A stretch of 64,000 nt of DNA from Streptomyces roseolus (GTDB taxonomy: Bacteria; Actinomycetota; Actinomycetes; Streptomycetales; Streptomycetaceae): assembly GCF_014649855.1 (NCBI RefSeq), contig NZ_BMTV01000026.1, positions 62,001-126,000 of the forward strand. The letters are read 5' to 3'. Positions within the stretch are counted from its first letter, which is position 1. The number at the start of each line of letters is the position of its first letter. Of the stretch, positions 16,584-24,556 are shown in pieces. A program made the translations under genes and the position numbers. A model generated the notes under the pieces. The model made no database searches and was not told the DNA's origin. It was given only the letters and a program-made list of their open reading frames with translations.

Positions 16584-18185
16584 TCAGCAGATGAGCCGGA
16601 AGGGGGTGTAGTCGCCGGCGGGGGCGGGCGCGGCGGCCCTCGTGCTCGGGACGACGGGGCGGCCGCAGGAGACGAAGAGGTCGTCGTAGCGGGTGCGGGA
16701 GCGGTTCCGGTAGGCCGTCGTGGCGCGGGCCAGCATCTTGACCACCTCCTCCGCGAGCATCAACTGGTACTGGCACGACTCGGGGTTGAGGGTGTTCAGG
16801 TCGCCGGTGGCCACGTGGTTCTCCTGGCGGCAGCCGCCCCCGCACAGGTAGCGGGCCCAGCAGCCGCCGCAGACGGGGTGCTCGTCGACCGAGCGGCGCC
16901 ATTCGGGGTGTTCCCGGGTGATGCCCCGGTCGCCGGTGCCGACGTCGAAGTCCTCGTCGCCGACCAGGCGGTGGCAGGGGCTGACGCTGCCGTCCGGGGA
17001 GTGGGTGTAGTAGGCGCGGCCGCCGGAGCAGAAGGCGAGGGCCGCCGCCCCCTCACTGATCATCTGGACGGTCCGCTCGTACTCCAGGACGCCCTGGAAG
17101 CGGTTGCCGGGGTCGAAGAGGTTCGGGTAGTCGGCGAGGAACTCCTTGAACTGCTCGACGATGCCCGGCTGGAGGAAGTGGTTGATGTACCGGATCCCGC
17201 CCTGGGGTTCGGAGAGCGTCCGGTCGCCCAGGGTGAGGGCGACGGGGACCGTCGTGCCCGTGCGGACCGGGTAGACGCCCGGGTAGATCTGGAAGTGGTC
17301 GAAGAGGTCGAGGCGCCAGAGGTCCCGCACGCTGTCCCTGAGGCGGGGCTCGGCGGTCGTGATGGTCATCCGCGCGACGAGCGTCACCGCGTCGCCGCAC
17401 TCCGCGCGGACCCGCCGGAGGTTGCGCAGGATCCGGTCGTACGATCCCCTGCCGCTCTTCGACGGCCGGTTGGCGTCCTGGACTTGACGGCCGCCGTCGA
17501 TCGACACGGAGACGATGAAGCCGTACTCGCGGAAGAGCTCCGTGGTGCCCGGGGGCAGGAGCGTCAGATTGGTGGAGACGCGGTACAGGAACCGCGTGCC
17601 GTCCCGCTCCGCGACACCCCGCGCGCGCTCGCAGACCGTCCGGATGACGGGGAGGTTGGCCAGCGGTTCGCCGCCGAAGAACTCGAAGCGGACGCGCTGT
17701 CCCGGTGCCGCGTGGGTCGCGATGAAGTCGAAGATCCAGGCGACCGAGTGCTCCCCCATCGCCTCGGTGATCCGGCCGTAGTCGCCGCCTTCCGCGAAGC
17801 AGTAGGAACAGGCGAGGTTGCAGACGTTGGTGAGGTTGACGTTGACCGCGAAGTCGGCGCCGTCGGAGAGCGCGCTCTCGGCCAGCAGGGTCCGGTGGGT
17901 GTCGTCGCCGACGCCGGCCTCGGCCCGGAGGCGTTCCCAGGCCGTCCGCTCGTCCGGCAGGAGGTGGTCCTCCCCGGCTTCGAGGCGCCGGGCGGTGGCG
18001 GCGGGGGCGAGCAGGAGGCGGTGGTTGCCGGTGATGAGGACGGCGGCGGTGCCGGAGTGGTCACCGTCGCCGCCGTCGCCGCCACCGCCCAGCGGGAGGA
18101 CCCGGTAGTCCGTGCCGTGGCGCAGGGCGGCGGTCCCCGCCGGGGCGTCGTTCCCGCGCCCGGTCACGGGCGCGCGCCCGGTCAC
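16584..18185 (-). CDS. Radical SAM/SPASM domain protein
   Basis: Radical S-adenosylmethionine enzyme, 533 residues, of the peptide/protein-maturase type. The radical SAM cluster motif is Cys122-x3-Cys126-x2-Cys129 (VCNLACSYC). A long TIM-barrel follows (GGEPLA, SVSIDGG). The C-terminal third carries a SPASM-type Cys array (FCSGGRAYY, SPCHRL, PVCGGCWARYLCGGGC, ESCQYQ) for two auxiliary Fe-S clusters. Such enzymes modify ribosomal peptides or activate enzymes such as sulfatases. An Ala/Pro stretch precedes a terminal TPFRLIC, ending on Cys533. The GTG start overlaps the stop of the upstream radical SAM gene by four bases. No precursor peptide is evident nearby. Confidence 0.92.
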   Translation of the reverse strand: MTGRAPVTGRGNDAPAGTAALRHGTDYRVLPLGGGGDGGDGDHSGTAAVLITGNHRLLLAPAATARRLEAGEDHLLPDERTAWERLRAEAGVGDDTHRTLLAESALSDGADFAVNVNLTNVCNLACSYCFAEGGDYGRITEAMGEHSVAWIFDFIATHAAPGQRVRFEFFGGEPLANLPVIRTVCERARGVAERDGTRFLYRVSTNLTLLPPGTTELFREYGFIVSVSIDGGRQVQDANRPSKSGRGSYDRILRNLRRVRAECGDAVTLVARMTITTAEPRLRDSVRDLWRLDLFDHFQIYPGVYPVRTGTTVPVALTLGDRTLSEPQGGIRYINHFLQPGIVEQFKEFLADYPNLFDPGNRFQGVLEYERTVQMISEGAAALAFCSGGRAYYTHSPDGSVSPCHRLVGDEDFDVGTGDRGITREHPEWRRSVDEHPVCGGCWARYLCGGGCRQENHVATGDLNTLNPESCQYQLMLAEEVVKMLARATTAYRNRSRTRYDDLFVSCGRPVVPSTRAAAPAPAGDYTPFRLIC

Positions 18186-18197
18186 GGGCGCGCGCCC
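18162..18197. repeat. 18-bp tandem duplication at the junction of the radical SAM genes
   Basis: Two perfect copies of an 18-bp unit (GGTCACGGGCGCGCGCCC on the plus strand). The stop of the upstream gene and the GTG of the downstream gene lie in one copy; the other provides a second in-frame GTG six codons later, giving a repeated VTGR start. Confidence 0.85.
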
Positions 18198-19618
18198 GGG
18201 CGGAAGAGGGGCAGCGGCGACACGTCGGCGTTGAGCGTGCCGGCCGTCGCCTCCACCGTGGGGAAGTGCGCCCGGTCGAAGACCTGGTGGAGGGTGGACT
18301 CACAGCCCGCCGGTACGGCGACCTGCACCCCGGTCTCTCCGGGGGTGCTCTTGGCGGCGATGGAGCGGAAGCTCTCGTGCGGCGCCAGGTCGATGACCTC
18401 CCACGCCTGGTCGGCGGTGGCGTCGCCGCGGCGGCGGGCGTAGGCCCGCAGCGGCGCGGAGGAGGTGTTGCGGAGCTGGAAGTGGAGGGCACGTACGTCC
18501 CCGTGCCAGTCGAAGCCGGCGACGGAGAGCGGCTGCCCGGGCGGGAGGTCGCGGAGCCGTGCGCGCGGCCGGGAGTCCGGGAGGAGGGTGAAGCCGGCCT
18601 CGTCGCCGCAGCCGGTGCAGCGAGCGTCGGCGTCCAGGCCGACGAGGTCGGCGTTCAGGCCGTAGCGGGTGACCTGGAGCCGTCCGCACCGGCCGCACCG
18701 GGTGTGCGTCGACCCGGTGTCGTAGACGTTGCCGAGGTAGACGTGGCGAAGTCCCATGCGCAGAGCGGTTTTTCGCGCCCTCTCCAGGCGGTCGACGGGG
18801 GTCCGGACGGTGTCGGTCATCTTGTAGTCGGGGTGGAAGCGGACGAAGTGCGTCGGCACGTCGGGGCTCAGGCGCTCGCCGACGAAGGTCGCCATGTCGC
18901 GGGCGGTCTTCTCGTCGTCGCTGAGGTCGGTGACCATCAGCGTCGAGACCTCGACGTGCTTTCCGGCCCGGAAGACCCGCTCCGTCCCCTCCAGGACGGG
19001 CTCCAGCCAGCCCTTGGTGATCCTGCGGTAGTACGTCGGGTCCAGGGACTTGATGGACACGGAGAAGATGTCGATGACCGGGAGGAGTTCGTCGATCGCC
19101 TCGCCGGTGACGAAGAAGGCGGACTTGTAGAGGTTCACGAGGCCGGCGGCCTTCGCGAGCGCGGCGGTCTCGACGACGAACTCGTGCCAGACGACCGGGT
19201 CGTTGTACGTCCAGGAGATCACCCTGATCCCGTGCCGGACCGCGATGTCGACGACCTGCTCGGGCGTGTACCGGTGGACGTCCTTGTCCTCGACGTGGCG
19301 CGCCTGCGAGGTCTTCCAGTTGTGGCAGTAGTCGCAGTTGAGCATGCAGCCGACGTTGCCCATGGACAGGATCCGGGCGCCGGGCGCGTAGTGGAACACG
19401 GCCTCGGTCTCGATGGTCTCCTCGGTGGCGTGCACCGACCGCCCGTAGTTCAGGGTCACCAGCCGGCCGTCACGATTCGCCCGCACCCGGCAGAAACCGT
19501 GCTGGCCGGGCCGGATGCGGCAGTTGCGGGGGCTGAGGTGGCAGCGGACGACGTCGTCGTCCAGACGCTCCTCCAGGCGTGCGGGCCGGGCCTCGCTGTT
19601 CCAGTTCGTCTTCGTCAC
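18182..19618 (-). CDS. AmmeMemoRadiSam-type radical SAM protein with C-terminal extension
   Basis: PflA-like radical SAM enzyme, 478 residues. N-terminal Cys26/Cys33/Cys43 with HGFCRVR is the signature of the AmmeMemoRadiSam group, except that a usual fourth Cys (CxLC) is Ser29. The radical SAM motif is Cys91-x3-Cys95-x2-Cys98 (GCMLNCDYCHNW). A zinc-ribbon-like CGRC (308-311) and CTGC (334-337) follow. Residues 340-478 form an additional beta-rich domain that standard members lack. GTG 19618 has GGAAGGA six bases upstream. The usual partners AMMECR1 and Memo are not in the window; the SPASM gene overlaps its end instead. Function unknown. Confidence 0.9.
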   Translation of the reverse strand: MTKTNWNSEARPARLEERLDDDVVRCHLSPRNCRIRPGQHGFCRVRANRDGRLVTLNYGRSVHATEETIETEAVFHYAPGARILSMGNVGCMLNCDYCHNWKTSQARHVEDKDVHRYTPEQVVDIAVRHGIRVISWTYNDPVVWHEFVVETAALAKAAGLVNLYKSAFFVTGEAIDELLPVIDIFSVSIKSLDPTYYRRITKGWLEPVLEGTERVFRAGKHVEVSTLMVTDLSDDEKTARDMATFVGERLSPDVPTHFVRFHPDYKMTDTVRTPVDRLERARKTALRMGLRHVYLGNVYDTGSTHTRCGRCGRLQVTRYGLNADLVGLDADARCTGCGDEAGFTLLPDSRPRARLRDLPPGQPLSVAGFDWHGDVRALHFQLRNTSSAPLRAYARRRGDATADQAWEVIDLAPHESFRSIAAKSTPGETGVQVAVPAGCESTLHQVFDRAHFPTVEATAGTLNADVSPLPLFRPGARP

Positions 19619-20003
19619 GTGCTGTCCTTCCGCGAGGGAGGGGTGAGGAGGCGACCGGGCGGTACGGGGACGGGTCACGGACACCGGCGGGCGCGCGGAA
19701 TCACGCGCGCCGGAATGCGGGCGTCCTGGCACGGTCCGCCTGAGGAACCACCGATACGGAGCTTGAGGATTGTTGAACGTTCCTCACCGCCTGGCGATGA
19801 GCATGACCGAGCGCTCTCGCCGCCGTCAAGGCGTCGACGGGCACGGCTGCTCGAAGACGAACACCCCTACGCCCTCGGGCAGTTGGGCTCCGGTGCAGGA
19901 GGTGAAGGTGGTGCTACCGGGAGACGCCCGGGCGTGCCGCGAGGACGCCGCGGCAGTCGTCGGCGAGGAGTGCGTGTCGGACCCCTCCGGCAAGCTCCTC
20001 CGC
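19619..20003. other. Intergenic region upstream of the radical SAM operon
   Basis: 385 bases between divergent genes. It holds an inverted repeat GGCGCGCG-N6-CGCGCGCC at 19690-19711, in the leader of the radical SAM operon, and an AT-richer patch at 19765-19785 (TTGAGGATTGTTGAACG) that may contain the promoter. I searched for a small precursor peptide on the minus strand and found none with a ribosome site. An open plus-strand frame from 19770 runs into the GNAT gene but its N-terminal part has no domain character. Confidence 0.5.
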
Positions 20004-20567
20004 ATGACGCGTACGTGTGCCCTCGAGCGGGAATCCGGCCTGGAGCTGCTTCGGGTGCCCCGTCCGGACGGTGTCGGTCCTCGGCTTCGACGGGAGCTGA
20101 TCGACTGCTGGATCGCCGTGACCAACGCGGGCGGGGCGGCCGGGTTTCCGTTCCCGCCGGTCGGTGACGGTGAGGTCGGGCCGGTCGTCGACGCGATCGT
20201 GGGCGGGCTGAGTCCCGAGCGGAGCCGGCTGGTCGTGGCCCGGGGCGACGGGGCGCTCGTCGGATGGGTGCTGCTGCGTCGCGATCCGGACCGGCTCGTC
20301 GGGCACTGGGGCAGCATCCACCACCTGCGGACGCGACCCGACCGGCGCGGTCGGGGAATCGGGGCGGCGCTCGTCGCGGAGGCACGGAGGATCGCCCGGG
20401 ACGAGCTGGGGCTCGAACAGCTGCGGCTGGCCGCCCGGGGCGGCGAGGGGCTGGAGGACTTCTACGCGCGGTTCGGCTGGCGGGAGACGGGGCGGTGGCC
20501 GGGCGCGCTCCGCCTGGCGCCCGGCGACGACCGCGACGAGGTGCTGATGGTGCTCACGCCCTTGTGA
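20004..20567 (+). CDS. GNAT family N-acetyltransferase
   Basis: Predicted acetyl-CoA N-acyltransferase, 187 residues. Core strand-loop-helix RTRPDRRGRGIGAALV is the acetyl-CoA pyrophosphate site (R/QxxGxG/A), followed by LRLAARGGEGLEDFYARFGW, typical of the family's last strand and helix. An in-frame frame extends upstream to 19770; I start at ATG 20004 where family similarity begins, but no good ribosome site precedes it, so the start is uncertain. Substrate unknown. Confidence 0.82.
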   Translation: MTRTCALERESGLELLRVPRPDGVGPRLRRELIDCWIAVTNAGGAAGFPFPPVGDGEVGPVVDAIVGGLSPERSRLVVARGDGALVGWVLLRRDPDRLVGHWGSIHHLRTRPDRRGRGIGAALVAEARRIARDELGLEQLRLAARGGEGLEDFYARFGWRETGRWPGALRLAPGDDRDEVLMVLTPL

Positions 20568-20711
20568 GGGACCGGCGTCCGACGGGAGGCCGTCCGGTCG
20601 CGGATCGCGGCCACGTCGTCGCCCCGGCCCCGCGCCCCCGTCGCCCTGGATCACCGGATCCGCGCCGTGCCGTGACCATGGCCGCGCCCCTCCCCGTCGG
20701 TGTTCGCGACC

Positions 20712-21704
20712 CTACTGGTCGCTCCGGACGGGCGCCGCGGCCACCGTCGCGCGGTACACGCCGGGCCGTCGGCCCGTGTGGCGGGTGAAGACGGCCGAGA
20801 AGGTGCCCGGGTCGCGGTAGCCGACGTCGGCGGCGATGGCCGCGACGGTGCGGTCCGTGGTCTCCAGGAGGTGGCGGGCCCTGCGGACGCGGGCGGTGTG
20901 GAGGTACGTGAGGGGCGTGCGGCCCGTCTCCGCGCCGAAGCGGCGCAGCAGGGTGCGGGTGCTGACGCCGAACTCCCGGGCGAGGCCCGTCAGGTCGTAG
21001 CGGGCGGCGAGGTTCTGGTCGAGGTGGCGCATGACGGCGGCCGAGAAGGCGTGTCCCGTCGCCGGGAGGAGGGCGGCGTCGACGTACGGGGACTGGGTGG
21101 AGCGGGTGTCGTCGAGGAGGGCGACGCGCGCCGTGGCCCGGGCGGTGCCGGGCCCGTCGTGGTCGCGGACGAGGCGCAGCGCGAAGTCGTACATCGCGCT
21201 GAACGCGGCCGTGGTCGTCACCCCGCCGTCGGTGACCACCAGGCTCTCCGGGCGTACCCGCACCTGCGGATAGCGGCGCGCGAAGCGGTCCGCGTGCAGC
21301 CAGGAGGTCGTCGCCTCCCGGCCGTGGAGCGATCCGGCCTCCGCCAGGAGGTAGGCGCCGACGCAGATCGACACCACGGCCGCTCCCGAGGCGGCCCGCT
21401 CGCGGATCGTGGCGAGCTCCGGGGCGAGGCCCGCGAGCACCGCGTCCGGTTCGAGCGAGGGCGGCAGGTCGAAGCCAGGGACGATCAGGACGTCGGCCGG
21501 GCGGACCGCGGCGACGTCGATACGGGCCCCGCCGGCCGCGAGGACCCGCCGGCGCGGCGAGACGACGGAGGTCTCGTACGACGGCTCCGTCCGGCCCCGC
21601 GCGGCGCCGACGCGCGCGGCCATCGTCAACAGGTCGGGGACGCCGTACACCTCCGACGCGAAGCAGCCGGGATAGGCGAGGACGCTCACGCGCAGCGGGC
21701 TCAT
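20712..21704 (-). CDS. GlxA family transcriptional regulator (DJ-1/PfpI + AraC HTH)
   Basis: 330 residues. The N-terminal ~190 residues are a DJ-1/PfpI-like sensor domain (SVLAYPGCFASEVYGVPDLL; nucleophile-elbow-like SICVGAYLLAEAG with Cys). The C-terminal ~120 residues are an AraC double helix-turn-helix (LAREFGVSTRTLLRRF, then AADVGYRDPGTFSAVFTRHTG). Start at ATG 21704 with GGGAGGA upstream. Divergent from a hydrolase gene, which is its probable target. Confidence 0.93.
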   Translation of the reverse strand: MSPLRVSVLAYPGCFASEVYGVPDLLTMAARVGAARGRTEPSYETSVVSPRRRVLAAGGARIDVAAVRPADVLIVPGFDLPPSLEPDAVLAGLAPELATIRERAASGAAVVSICVGAYLLAEAGSLHGREATTSWLHADRFARRYPQVRVRPESLVVTDGGVTTTAAFSAMYDFALRLVRDHDGPGTARATARVALLDDTRSTQSPYVDAALLPATGHAFSAAVMRHLDQNLAARYDLTGLAREFGVSTRTLLRRFGAETGRTPLTYLHTARVRRARHLLETTDRTVAAIAADVGYRDPGTFSAVFTRHTGRRPGVYRATVAAAPVRSDQ

Positions 21705-21810
21705 GGGGCGGGTCCTCCCGGTGGGTGGTGGGCCGCGGCGGCGGGCGCGTGGCGGGACACCCCGGAGTATCGGCGACATCGCCCGTTCCCGGGAAGGCGG
21801 AGGCCTCGTC

Positions 21811-22659
21811 ATGCTGTCCGCCATGACAGAGCGGAAGAAGCGGCTCGACGACCCGCTGGACGACTTCTCGTGCCGGGTCGTGGAGGTCGAGGGCGTCGGC
21901 AGGCGGGTGTACGTGACCGGGGCGGGGCCCGCCGTCGTCCTCATGCCGGAGATGCCCGGCATCAGTCCTGACGTGGCCCGGTTCGCCCGGTGGATCCGGG
22001 ACGCGGGCTTCTCGGTGTACGTGCCGTCGCTGTTCGGCGTCGACGGGGCCTATCCGCTGGCGGAGGCGGCCGGGAGCATCGTGCGGCGGGCCTGTGTCAG
22101 CGCCGAGTTCCGGGCGTTCGCGGGCGGTGGGACCAGTCCCGTGGTCGCGTGGCTGCGGGGGCTCGCGCGGGTGGCGCACGCCGAGCGCGGCGGGGTGGGG
22201 GTCGGGGCGGTCGGGCTGTGCTTCACCGGCAACTTCGCCCTGTCCATGACGCTGGAACCGGCCGTCGTCGCGCCCGTCGTCAACCATCCGTCGCTGCCGC
22301 TCGACGACCCCGAGGGGCTCGAACTGGGTGAGGAGGACGCGGTCGCCGTGGCCGAGCGGGTCCGGCGCGACGGGCTGAAGGTGCTCGCCTACCGCTTCGA
22401 GGGCGACCGCTGGTGCACGGGCCGGCGGTTCGCCGCGTACCGTGCGCTGCTCGGCGAGGCCTTCGACGGGCGTGTCCTTCCCGCCGGGGCGGCGAACCCC
22501 GACCCGCCGCCGTTCTTCCGCGAGGTCGTCGGGTGCGCCCACAGCGTCGTCACCGCCCATCTCGTGGACACCGCCGGGCACCCCACCGTGCGGGCCCGGG
22601 ACGAGATCATCGCGTTCCTGGCGGAACGGCTCTCGCCCCCGGCGGAGGCGTCACGCTGA
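21811..22659 (+). CDS. Dienelactone hydrolase family protein
   Basis: Alpha/beta hydrolase, 282 residues. The nucleophile is Cys in GAVGLCFTGNF, the classical GxCxxG elbow, unlike the DLH homologue at 12207-12932. His lies in VVGCAHSVV. ATG 21811 follows GGAGG by seven bases; ATG 21823 is also in frame. Divergent from the GlxA regulator, 106 bases away. The 3' end overlaps the convergent XRE gene by nine bases. Confidence 0.88.
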   Translation: MLSAMTERKKRLDDPLDDFSCRVVEVEGVGRRVYVTGAGPAVVLMPEMPGISPDVARFARWIRDAGFSVYVPSLFGVDGAYPLAEAAGSIVRRACVSAEFRAFAGGGTSPVVAWLRGLARVAHAERGGVGVGAVGLCFTGNFALSMTLEPAVVAPVVNHPSLPLDDPEGLELGEEDAVAVAERVRRDGLKVLAYRFEGDRWCTGRRFAAYRALLGEAFDGRVLPAGAANPDPPPFFREVVGCAHSVVTAHLVDTAGHPTVRARDEIIAFLAERLSPPAEASR

Positions 22660-23511
22660 GGGGGCCGCCGGGTGGGGCGCCGTCCAGTCCGCGAGGAGCC
22701 GGAGGGAGCGGGCGGTCTCGGAGGCGGGTTCGACGTTGTAGACGCAGAGGGTCTGCTCGGTGTCTCCGGGCACCTGGAACGACTCGTAGGAGAAGTGCAG
22801 TTCGCCCACCTCGGGGTGGAGGTAGCGCTTGGCTCCGTGGGTGCGGCGCAGCACCTTGTGGTCGTTCCACCAGGCGGAGAACTCCGGGCAGCCGAGGGTG
22901 AGTTCGCCGACCAGGTCGGCGAGCCTGCGGTCGCCCGGGTGACGGCCGGCCTCCAGGCGCAGCATGGCCACGGTCTCCGCGGCGATCCGCTCCCAGTCGC
23001 CGACCCGCTCGCGGGCCCGCGGGTCCAGGAGGTAGTAGCGGGCGATGTTGCGCCGGGTGGCGGGGAGGGCGTCGAAGTCGGTGAGGACGGCCCTGGCGAG
23101 GTGGTTGGAGGCGAGGACGTCGGTGCGGCGGCCGAGGATGAAGGCCGGCACGTGGCTCAGCGTCTCCAGCATGAGGTACAGGCCGGGGCGGACCCGCTGG
23201 GGCCGGTTCGGGGCCCGGCGGGCCGTGTCCGGGCCGGGCAGCAGCAGGTCGGTGAGGTGCTCGCGCTCGGAGGCGTCCAGCTGGAGGGCGCCGGCCAGGG
23301 CCGCGACCACCTCGGCGGAGGGGCGGCCCGCGCGCCCCTGCTCCAGGCGCGTGTAGTACTCGGTGCTGACCCCGGCCAGCCGGGCGACCTCGTCGCGGCG
23401 CAGGCCCGGTACGCGGCGCGTCCGGCCGTCGGTCGGCAGCCCGGCCCGCTCCGGACCGAGCGCGGCGCGGCGGCCCCGGAGGAAGTCGGCGGTCTCTTCA
23501 CTGCGGTCCAT
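22651..23511 (-). CDS. XRE/MmyB-type helix-turn-helix regulator
   Basis: 286 residues. N-terminal XRE helix-turn-helix (RTRRVPGLRRDEVARLAGVS, then TEYYTRLEQGR) and a C-terminal MmyB-like ligand-binding domain (LYLMLETLSHVPAFILGRR, then NIARYYLLDPRAR), a common pair in actinobacteria where the ligand is often a fatty acid. Divergent from an SDR gene; regulators of this type usually control that neighbour. A perfect 10-bp-arm dyad lies between them. Start ATG 23511. Confidence 0.93.
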   Translation of the reverse strand: MDRSEETADFLRGRRAALGPERAGLPTDGRTRRVPGLRRDEVARLAGVSTEYYTRLEQGRAGRPSAEVVAALAGALQLDASEREHLTDLLLPGPDTARRAPNRPQRVRPGLYLMLETLSHVPAFILGRRTDVLASNHLARAVLTDFDALPATRRNIARYYLLDPRARERVGDWERIAAETVAMLRLEAGRHPGDRRLADLVGELTLGCPEFSAWWNDHKVLRRTHGAKRYLHPEVGELHFSYESFQVPGDTEQTLCVYNVEPASETARSLRLLADWTAPHPAAPSA

Positions 23512-23556
23512 GGTTCCAGTGTGGGGCGTCGCGCGGGCCGCGGGGGGCCGCGGGGT

Positions 23557-23586
23557 GGCCCTGTCGGTACCTGTTTCGACAGGGCC
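23557..23586. promoter_or_regulatory. Operator-like dyad between the XRE regulator and SDR
   Basis: GGCCCTGTCG, ten bases, CGACAGGGCC: perfect 10-bp arms centred between two divergent genes. The one-turn spacing of the arms fits a dimeric helix-turn-helix protein. Confidence 0.75.
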
Positions 23587-23689
23587 TGCTCGGACGTCCC
23601 GGAGGGGGTCGCGAGCTGGTGTTCTTGAGGTGTGCCGGGAGTGACCCGCACCACACCCACCTCCTCGTTCCTCCGGAAGGCAGGACCTC

Positions 23690-24529
23690 ATGTCCCCGCA
23701 GAACACCCTCGCGTCCCCGCCGAACACCCACCTGGCCGCGGCGCACGCCTCCGCGGCGGCGCGGGACGCCGCCCTCCCCCTGCGCGGCCGTGTCGCCGTC
23801 GTCACCGGCGCCTCCAGCGGGATCGGCGAGGCGGCCGCCGAGACGCTGGCCGGGCTGGGCGCGCACGTCGTCGCGCTGGCCCGGCGGGCCGAGCGGCTCG
23901 CGGAGCTCGTCGCCCGCGTCGAGAAGAACGGCGGCCGGGCGCTGGCGATCGCCGCCGACGTCACCGACCCGGCGGCGGTCCGCGCGGCGGCGGACCGGGT
24001 CGCGGCCGAGCTGGGCGGCGCGGACCTGCTGCTGAACAACGCCGGCGTCATGCTGCCCGCCCCGATCGAGGAGCTGGCCACCGACCAGTGGCAGCGGCAG
24101 ATCGACCTGAACGTCACCGGGCTGATGAACGTGACCGGCGCGTTCACGCCCCAGCTGGTCGCGGCCGCCGCGGAGCGCGGGGTGGCCGACCTGGTCAACA
24201 CCTCGTCGATCGCGGCGCAGAACATCTTCCCCACCTTCGCCGTCTACTCCGGCACCAAGGCGTACGTCACGCACTTCTCCCGGCATCTGCGCACCGAGCT
24301 GGGCCCGAAGAACGTGCGGGTCGCGGCGATCGAGCCGGGCATCGTCGGGACCGAGCTGCAGAGCCACGTCACCGACGAAGGCGCGCGGGCGTGGCTGGCG
24401 GACGCGAGGGAGTCGATGGAGTGGCTCACCCCGCAGGACGTCGCCGACACCATCGGCTTCCTCGTCTCGCTGCCGCCCCGGGTGAACCTCCAGCAGGTCA
24501 CCGTCATGCCCACCGGCCAGGCGAGCTGA
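23690..24529 (+). CDS. SDR family oxidoreductase
   Basis: Short-chain dehydrogenase, 279 residues, with ~30 extra N-terminal residues before the fold. TGASSGIG binds NADP(H); NNAG, a catalytic Ser in NTSSIAAQ, and YSGTKAY complete the site. GGAAGGCAGGA stands upstream of ATG 23690. Probably regulated by the divergent XRE/MmyB protein through the dyad at 23557-23586. Such regulator/SDR pairs are common; the substrate is unknown. Confidence 0.92.
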   Translation: MSPQNTLASPPNTHLAAAHASAAARDAALPLRGRVAVVTGASSGIGEAAAETLAGLGAHVVALARRAERLAELVARVEKNGGRALAIAADVTDPAAVRAAADRVAAELGGADLLLNNAGVMLPAPIEELATDQWQRQIDLNVTGLMNVTGAFTPQLVAAAAERGVADLVNTSSIAAQNIFPTFAVYSGTKAYVTHFSRHLRTELGPKNVRVAAIEPGIVGTELQSHVTDEGARAWLADARESMEWLTPQDVADTIGFLVSLPPRVNLQQVTVMPTGQAS

Positions 24530-24556
24530 CCGCCGCCCCGGACGGCCCCCCGCCGG

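Noticed and set aside
19619..20003. Search for a precursor peptide upstream of the radical SAM operon
   Set aside because: A 28-codon GTG frame on the minus strand has no ribosome site and no typical leader or core, so I do not call it.
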